From Datisca glomerata (lineage: Eukaryota; Streptophyta; Magnoliopsida; Cucurbitales; Datiscaceae): a stretch of DNA of 64,000 nt. The notes beneath the pieces are model-generated. The model saw only the letters and a list, made by a program, of their open reading frames with translations, made no database searches and had not been told where the DNA came from. Shown here one piece after another: positions 58,201-64,000 of this stretch. The translations under genes were made by a program, and so were the position numbers. The number at the start of each line of letters is the position of its first letter. The first letter of the stretch is position 1. The stretch spans positions 1 to 64,000 of the forward strand of contig QANY01002202.1 in NCBI GenBank assembly GCA_003255025.1. Reading direction: 5' to 3'.

Positions 58201-59929
58201 AAGAAAATTTAATGACAGTGAAAAAGAATAGGTGTCATATTAGGTAAGATATTTATGACAGTTAATGTAAAACCTGTCATGTTAGCCTAACATCAATTTT
58301 TTTATACTCCAGAGTCTTTTTTTACACGACAGGTTTAAAGATTTGTCATTCATTCTAATAACATGTTGTCATCTAAAGCCCATTTTGTAGTAGTGAGTAG
58401 TGGAACGCAAACATAGACACTTACTAAAAGTTGCACGAGCTTACTTTTTCAAGCCATCTTGCTAAAATCTTTTAGGGGGATGCTATTTTGATCGCTGCTT
58501 ATCTCATAAACTGCACACCTACACGAGTTTTGCAAGGGAAAACACCTTATGAGCGCCTATTTAACATTTAAGAGTATTTGGATGTTTGTGCTTTGCTTCC
58601 ACTCATGACCAAAAGCCATCAAAATTTGATAAATGTGCAACTCGTTGCATTTTTCTTAGTTATCCCTATGGGTAAAATGGATGCCACGTATATGATCTTG
58701 AGCTACGCTAAGTGTTTGTGTCTCATGATATTACTTTCTTTGAAACATAATTTCCTTTTAGACACACTCATGATGTCATTGAGAGTCACATAATGCCTAC
58801 ACCCATTGACTCTCTTATAGATGATGATCCTATAATACCACAAAGCTCCACCGAGACATCTACACCTACTTCACCAGAAAACCATGGGCTTGATCAAATT
58901 GACACTATCTCCTCCCCTCATATACCACTTTCTCCTCATCCAACACCACTTCCTCCATGTCATCGGTCCACCAGACCTATGAAATGACCCACCTTCCTTC
59001 AAAATTTTCATGTGGATGCAACCCTTCCATCTCGGACTAACCAATCATTCGTCTCTAGTGTGGTCTCAACTTCATGTACACCATATAACCTATCTGAAGT
59101 TCTTTCCAATGAGCGGTTATCCACCTCTCGTAAATTTTTACCACATCATTAACTATTACAAAAGAACCAACTAGTTTCTTCCAGGCCATAGAGAATCTAG
59201 AATGACGCACAATGATCCATAATGAAATCCAAGCTCTCCAACCAAACCACACATGGACACTTATTCCTCCTCCACCTAGCATGAAACCCATAGGATGTAA
59301 ATGTGTATACAAAGTCAAGCTAAAATCAGATGGCACCATAGAGCTGTACAAGGCTCGTTTGGTTGCCAAAAGGTATAGTCCAATTGAAGGACTTGATTAT
59401 CGAGAACTTTTGCACCTATTGCTAAGTTAGTTACTGTGTAATCTGCTTAGTGTTTCTGCCATTCAAGGATGGCATCCCCACCAACTTGATGTTAATAATG
59501 CGTTCTTGCATGGTGATATTGATGAAGATGTATACATGTCACTACCTCCTGGGTTCGGACGAAAGGGGGAGACTCGTGTGTGCAAACTTAACAAATCATT
59601 ATATGGGCCAAAACAAGTTTTCAGGCAGTGGTTTTGAAACTATCTTCAGCCCTCAAGAGAGCTAGTTTTCAGCAATCAAAGGCAGACTATTCATTATTTG
59701 TCTGATCCCACAAAGATAGCTTCACCATAATTCTTGTGTATGTTGATGATGTGATTTTAGCAGGCAACAACTTCTAAGATATAGAAAATGCAAAACAATT
59801 TTATCCAAGCAATTCAAACTTAAAATCTTGGTCAGCGTAAATACTTCTTGGGCATAGAAGTGGCAAGGTCCTCAAAAGGCATCTCTCTCTGCCAAAAGAA
59901 GTATGCCTTCTTATGCTGCTGCTTTCTTA

Positions 59930-59931
59930 TC

Positions 59932-59991
<60 letters not shown>

Positions 59992-60000
59992 TACTTCTTC
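59930..60000. repeat. (TTA)n microsatellite
   Basis: About 19 TTA/ATT trinucleotides, within the outer copia pol remnant just after QKKYA (about 59900). It marks the start of non-pol sequence. Confidence 0.95.
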
Positions 60001-60119
60001 AAGACCCTATGAGCCATCCTTTTTTAGCGAGACCCGACCATTCTTCTCCTTTTTCTTCTTCAACGAGAGCAGACTGGTACCCATTCTCCTCTTAATTTTT
60101 TACGCATAAAATTCTTCAA

Positions 60120-60490
60120 GTAATGGTTCGAGTAATAAGAGGATAAAACAAACTATTTGGACAAAACAACTACTTGAATCCTTCAATTAGCCACTGATGT
60201 TTGGGTTGTTCATGCAAGAAAAAATAACTACTTGAACCCTTCAAATAGTTACATGCTTTCTGGATAAGTGAATGAGAGAATCAGAATGACTACTTGAAGG
60301 ATTAAAGTTGTTATAAAACAGTACTTGAACCCTTCAAGTAGCCCAAGCTCTCTGAATAAATGACTACTTGAACCCTTCAAGTAGTCACATGCTCTCTGGG
60401 TGACTGATTACGAGAATCAAAATAATTACTTGAAGGATTCAAGTAGTTATAAACCACTACTTGAACTCTTCAAGTAGTAAAATGGTCTAT
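60120..60490. repeat. dispersed hairpin repeats CTACTTGAA / TTCAAGTAG
   Basis: At least eight complete or partial copies of a perfect palindrome with 9-bp arms CTACTTGAA and TTCAAGTAG around CCC or similar (for example near 60165, 60225, 60280, 60322, 60362, 60425, 60458), interleaved with ACATGCTCTCTGG-type spacers. It lies inside foreign sequence within the outer copia pol. Confidence 0.85.
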
Positions 60491-61360
60491 GGTTCCTTAA
60501 TAGGAATAAATATAATTATTATTCATAAAAAAATAACTACTACAAAATTAAATAAACTTTATAGGTGAAAGTTTTTTTGTCTTAAACAGATATGTCTGAA
60601 ATTTGGATATTGATAGTACACGGTGGTGAATGGGAGAGAAACAGTGCTTCATTTATGTGGTTCTTACCCAATCTGTTGGAGATCCTATGAGTGATCTTTC
60701 ATCATACAGGCGTTTTGTGGAAGATTGATTTACCTGACCATTACTAGGCCAGATTTGGGCTCTGCCGTTAATGTTTTAAGTCAATTTATGGACAAACCAC
60801 GTGTACCACATCTTGAGGCAATATATAGAGTTCTTAGATATGTGAAGAAAATGCCCGAACAAGGTATTCTACTATCATCCACAAGCACACTCCAATTGAA
60901 GGCATTTTGTGAAGCAGATTGGGCACGCTACAAAGACACAAGGTCTGTAACATGTTATTGCATATTTCTTGGACAATCTCCAATTTCTTGGAAAACAGAG
61001 AAGAAAACTACAATGGCTCGATCAATTGCTGAGGTAGAGTATCACTCACATGTTGTGAAGTTACTTGGTTGAAGAATGTCTTGAAGGACTTGCGAATCAA
61101 ACATCTTCAGCCAATCATGTTGTTTTGCGATAACCAAGCTGCTTTACACATTGCCTCGAACCCAGTCTTTCACGAAAGAACAAAACATAGTGAAATTGAT
61201 TGCCACTTAGTCCGTGAGAAGATTCAAGAAGGTTTGATCAGAACAACACATTTGAGGACCAACAATCAAACTGCAGACTTGTTCACTAAGACTTTTGAGT
61301 ACATCACAATTTGAGACACTACTCAGCAAGTTGGGTATCATTAACATACACTCCAACTTG

Positions 61361-61368
61361 AGGGGGAG
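61361..61368 (+). promoter_or_regulatory. polypurine tract of outer copia
   Basis: AGGGGGAG directly before the 3' LTR start TGTTGAAG. Confidence 0.85.
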
Positions 61369-61563
61369 TGTTGAAGACAATCAAGTAAAATAAGAAAGAA
61401 AATGTTGTATATTATGTTATCAATTTGTTTCCATTCTTGTTAAGATTCTAAGCTAATGTATGGGCACTAGAATAGGATCTAAATTTTATCAATTTGTGTA
61501 TATATATGCCGCCTTGTTGTTGAATGTAATAGACAGTTTTATTCTCCAATTTACACTCTTATT
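61369..61563 (+). repeat. 3' LTR of outer copia
   Basis: About 195 bp, uninterrupted copy of the split 5' LTR. It ends CACTCTTATT rather than the canonical CA. Confidence 0.88.
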
Positions 61564-61757
61564 AGAGTGAGTGTTTAGGATGGAAATGATGATTGATTTT
61601 GTCTGGAATAGGTGCACATGATTCGTGAAGGAAGAATTGGCACTCCACGCAAACATAATGAGGATCATGACTTACAGGTTTTAAACAAATATGACAAGGC
61701 ATATCACTGTTTTCTTCTTTTAAGAAATAGAAGGTGCTCATGTGTTGGATGCTCCAT

Positions 61758-63418
61758 CTCCAATTACTATCTTCAGATACAATCAATGCCCTGTTTTTCT
61801 AGGATATCTCTTTCCACCCCAATCGCAGGCGAGAGGGGCTGGCTGGAGATTGTCTTTCTCAACCAAATTAAACCTGTTGATATGAGAAAAAGTGTGAATC
61901 AGAATATCACAGGAGCAAATGCATATATAGTCAGGCTACAGTTGATCTGACTATATATATATATATATATATAAATCGTTATTAAATCATCAGATAATTC
62001 AACGACAAAGTTCAGCGAGTCCTAAAATACATACACAGCCAAGTGAAAATATAAATTTAATTGACCTTAGCTTCGATTTGTTGGACTTCTAACGTGGTGG
62101 GTAATATTAAAACATTTTGTCCATGTGTACTAGCATATGCCGAACGTATCTCAATGCAAGTGGTTGTAAAATAATGTCATATTATTAATAAACTAAACTA
62201 TGTCACGGAAGTGTGGAATGGCCTAATAAATCTGAACATAAAGAAACAAGTAATACCCTCATCTTTTGGGTAAACTACACCATGAGTCTCTGTGATTTAT
62301 CTTTTGTTTTTAAATGATCCGGATGCTTCTAAACAAATAAAAGTACTCATTCTACTGTTATGAATATTTTTATATGGTATTTCTGTTAAATTTTTCATCC
62401 GGTCAGTATATGTGGTGCTCCCGTGAACCCCACATAACAACCATGTAGGTGATAAGTAGGATGACTAAAGAAACTGTGTCTTCTTCACCATCATCTTTTA
62501 ACTTGGATCAATTTTACCAATCATAATTTTCAACCCTAATCACTTTTTTTATTTTTTGTTTTTTAGCTTGTAATTATTTTTTACTTGGCATTTTAAAAGT
62601 CATATTTTTCCTCCTCCCTTGAAAAACACAAATTTCATATAAATGTGTCGCAGGGCTCGAGTGGGGAAGGAGCTAGGGACAGAGGCAGATTTGCACCTTC
62701 AAGAGGCATTGGCAGTACTCCAAATCGCCTCAATAAACAGTACACCAATTTACCCTCAGTACACGTACAACTTCAAAAGCAAAATTACAATAACAATGCA
62801 ACACCCGTGAATAGGACCGAACTCCATCGAAACATCACCAATTTAGGCAACACATGTGAATAGGACCTCGCCAACCTAAGCGATACCCAACAAGTATTAT
62901 ACTCAGCAAAGAACTGGACAGATAGAGAGAGACGGTGAAGGGGCGAAGGGTTTTGGGTGGGAAGGAAGACGGTAAAGTGCTGAATGAACTAAAATCATAA
63001 TTCCCAACAAGTACTTTACATGCTTCCCGTATTCACACACATGGCCCAAATGAACTCATGAAGTAAAAATTGTACTTCATCAAGCTAATAGTTATTATCA
63101 CATGCATAGCCTGAAGATCTAGCTGCTCAGGTACATGCATGTCCAATCCTTTTCAAAAAATGACAAAGGCGCTGGCCAGACAACAAGCAGTAGAAGTAGA
63201 TGAACTCAGTGATAAAATAGATATCAGAGATCTATATATTATTAAATAATGTATATGAATCATGATAAAGGTGCCAAAAATTCCCACGGTGATGAAGAGT
63301 TAAATCCCAAAGGGTCGTCCTACAGTGAGGAACACAAAAAGGTTCAGAAGCATTTTCAGCAAAACTCCACAACGCATTAGTATGATCAAAATATTAAAAT
63401 CCAACATACCAGAGAACT
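61758..63418. other. intergenic upstream of the DC1 remnant
   Basis: No gene is seen. It includes an (AT)n tract at about 61951-61972 and probably the old DC1 promoter just right of 61757. The short open frame at 62645-62863 has no recognisable domain. Confidence 0.45.
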
Positions 63419-64000
63419 CACTACAAGAAACAAAGGCTTTAGCGACCCTCTAAAAAGTCATCGCGAACTTCGTCGCTTTTGCTTCATTAGCGAAAATCTT
63501 TCGCGACGACTTTTTGAATCTCGTCGCGTTATCCTTTCGCGACAAAAAAAATATTGGTCGCGAAAACCCTTTCGCGACCAAAAATAAAGTTTGTCGCCAA
63601 AACCCTTTCGCAACAAAAAAAAGTTGGTCGCCAAAGGTTTTTCGCGACCAAAAATAATTTCATCGCAAAAACATTTTGCCACCAATTTTTTTGTCACGAA
63701 ATGTTTTCGGCGACCAAATTTTGTATCACAAAAATGTTGTAATAATAATTAATATCGCATGTAATAGCAATTAACATCATAAATTTTTTTATCAAAACCG
63801 AAAATTTTCTAAGAAATACATACATATCATTAATATAATAGTTCATTATAAAATTCCCGAATCATAATTCATTATAAGATTTGATTCACAAATGTATCCA
63901 AAGAAAAATAAAGAAGAGAGTATTTAAAGTTTGATGTTAACTACAAAGCTTAACAAATATTCTATAGCTCATGTTTCTGGTGTTGAGTCATCATCAGGAG
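63419..64000. mobile_element. 5' end of a second CACTA-type element, cut by window end
   Basis: Begins CACTACAAGAAACAAAGGC, a typical CACTA terminus, followed at 63455-63720 by subterminal repeats of TTCGCGACCAAAAATAA and GTCGCGAAA on both strands. The other end is outside the window, so the target duplication (left flank ACT) cannot be tested. Confidence 0.75.

Larger units (their letters stand above)
54392..58395. mobile_element. non-autonomous CACTA element with captured gene fragment
   Basis: 4004 bp with a perfect 3-bp target duplication AGT (54389-54391 and 58396-58398). The ends are CACTATTACAAAAATAAGG and, on the minus strand, CACTACTACAAAATGGGCTT, both continuing TTTAGATGA. Subterminal GATGACGG/CCGTCAT motifs repeat near 54415-54640 and 58210-58380, as expected of En/Spm-type elements. 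No TNP1/TNP2-like transposase is seen. It interrupts the integrase of the outer copia element. Confidence 0.95.
53130..61314 (+). pseudogene. copia gag-pol remnant of the outer element
   Basis: Protease motif WILDSGATGHI (53540-53575) and VISPNLVLDNVLWV; integrase part (FTRRTWVYLM, VVRSDNGPEFTLKDYYL; 54160-54345) broken off at HTPQQNE by the CACTA element and resuming at VERKHRHLL (58398-58430). Reverse transcriptase follows (KPIGCKCVYKVKLKSDG, 59280-59400; YVDDVILAGNN, near 59740) and RNase H (FCEADWARYKDTRS, SWKTEKKTTMARS; 60725-61072; [20 protein letters not shown]). Gag at about 53160-53460 is poor. Extra non-pol sequence lies at about 59930-60650. Decayed by stops and frameshifts. Confidence 0.9.
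46967..61563 (+). mobile_element. Ty1/copia element splitting the DC1 gene (outer)
   Basis: LTRs of about 195 bp start TGTTGAAGACAATCAAG at 46967 and 61369. The left LTR is interrupted (46967-47092 and 53050-53112). The primer site TGGTATTAAAGCAAGG (53114-53129) resembles the initiator tRNA-Met type, one base after the LTR. The polypurine tract AGGGGGAG stands before the right LTR. The flanks AAAGT (46962-46966) and AGAGT (61564-61568) are a 4-of-5 target duplication. Removing the element joins two DC1 parts. Pol is decayed and interrupted by a CACTA element. Confidence 0.88.
45525..61757 (-). pseudogene. DC1 (C1-like) Cys/His-rich zinc-finger gene, split and decayed
   Basis: DC1 proteins are plant-specific, with repeated Cys/His modules of presumed zinc or lipid binding. 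The first module lies at 61757-61564 (MEHPTHEH start; PCHICLKPV, HYVCVECQFFLHESCA, HHFHPKHSL). The next lies at 46966-46470 (RCRECDFNLDIRCTLIPA, FYCCSLCECYLHRSC, CDVCWERCN), and more down to 45525 (FWCYSCHKYF, CMDCDFGIHLLCGPL). Between them sits a 14.6-kb copia element. Further damage: a frameshift in an A run after HEHLLFLK, TGA within SCN-x-CH (46924-46926), a frame change before YRCREC, another near 46500, and TGA at 45525 where the family has Trp before FCEDSKFFSHVHC. Clearly a pseudogene. Confidence 0.85.

Noticed and set aside
59903..60109. Poly-Tyr / poly-Ile open frames
   Set aside because: Translation of the TTA microsatellite.
62260..62480. Possible MITE starting GGGTAAACTACACCATGAG
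   Set aside because: The start looks transposon-like, but no matching inverted end or target duplication was found.
62645..62863. 72-codon frame starting MSQGSSGEGARDRGRF
   Set aside because: Starts at a non-ATG codon, has no domain and lies in unremarkable intergenic sequence.

Overview
The window is nuclear DNA of a flowering plant. The evidence is intron-rich plant-specific genes (a PHO2-family E2, DUF2921, CMP-KDO synthetase, DC1), low GC, and layered Ty3/gypsy, Ty1/copia, Mutator, CACTA, hAT and Tourist-type elements. A eudicot is most likely (inference); I cannot name the species. No tRNA, rRNA, CRISPR or organelle genes were seen. || Layout. 1-5260: decayed 3' part of a Ty3/gypsy element of Tat/Athila type (integrase on +, a 57-bp tandem array, an antisense ORF remnant, a probable 3' LTR). 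6262-11630: intact seven-exon gene for a UBE2O/PHO2-like ubiquitin-conjugating enzyme, with a hAT-type MITE in its last intron. 13820-16405 and 16852-17400 (both -): a single-exon DUF2921 membrane protein and a membrane RING-H2 protein. 18401-38181: a Mutator-like element (MULE) carrying a DUF1985/Ulp1-protease gene on + and a MULE transposase gene on -. A 10.6-kb gag-only Tat-like LTR element (21857-32479) has inserted into it. 38355-43146: intact eight-exon KDSB gene, starting only about 170 bp beyond the MULE edge. 44140-61757 (-): remains of a DC1 zinc-finger gene split by a Ty1/copia element (46967-61563). That copia element was itself hit twice, by a second copia in its 5' LTR (47093-53049) and by a 4-kb CACTA element in its pol (54392-58395). 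The CACTA element carries an intron-containing fragment of an M1 aminopeptidase gene. 63419-64000: start of another CACTA element running off the window. || Likely working genes are the E2, the DUF2921 protein, the RING-H2 protein and KDSB. The E2 and RING-H2 protein are both ubiquitin-pathway proteins. Known DUF2921 relatives (FLY1/FLY2) are RING ligases, but a joint role here is speculation. All transposon genes seen are broken, mostly by G-to-A type changes (Trp to stop, catalytic Asp to Asn). || The most unusual signal is a minisatellite family of imperfect palindromes built on CTACACGA/TCGTGTAG. It occurs in seven separate arrays within the MULE, in introns or untranslated spacers of both opposing genes. 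I saw it nowhere else in the window.
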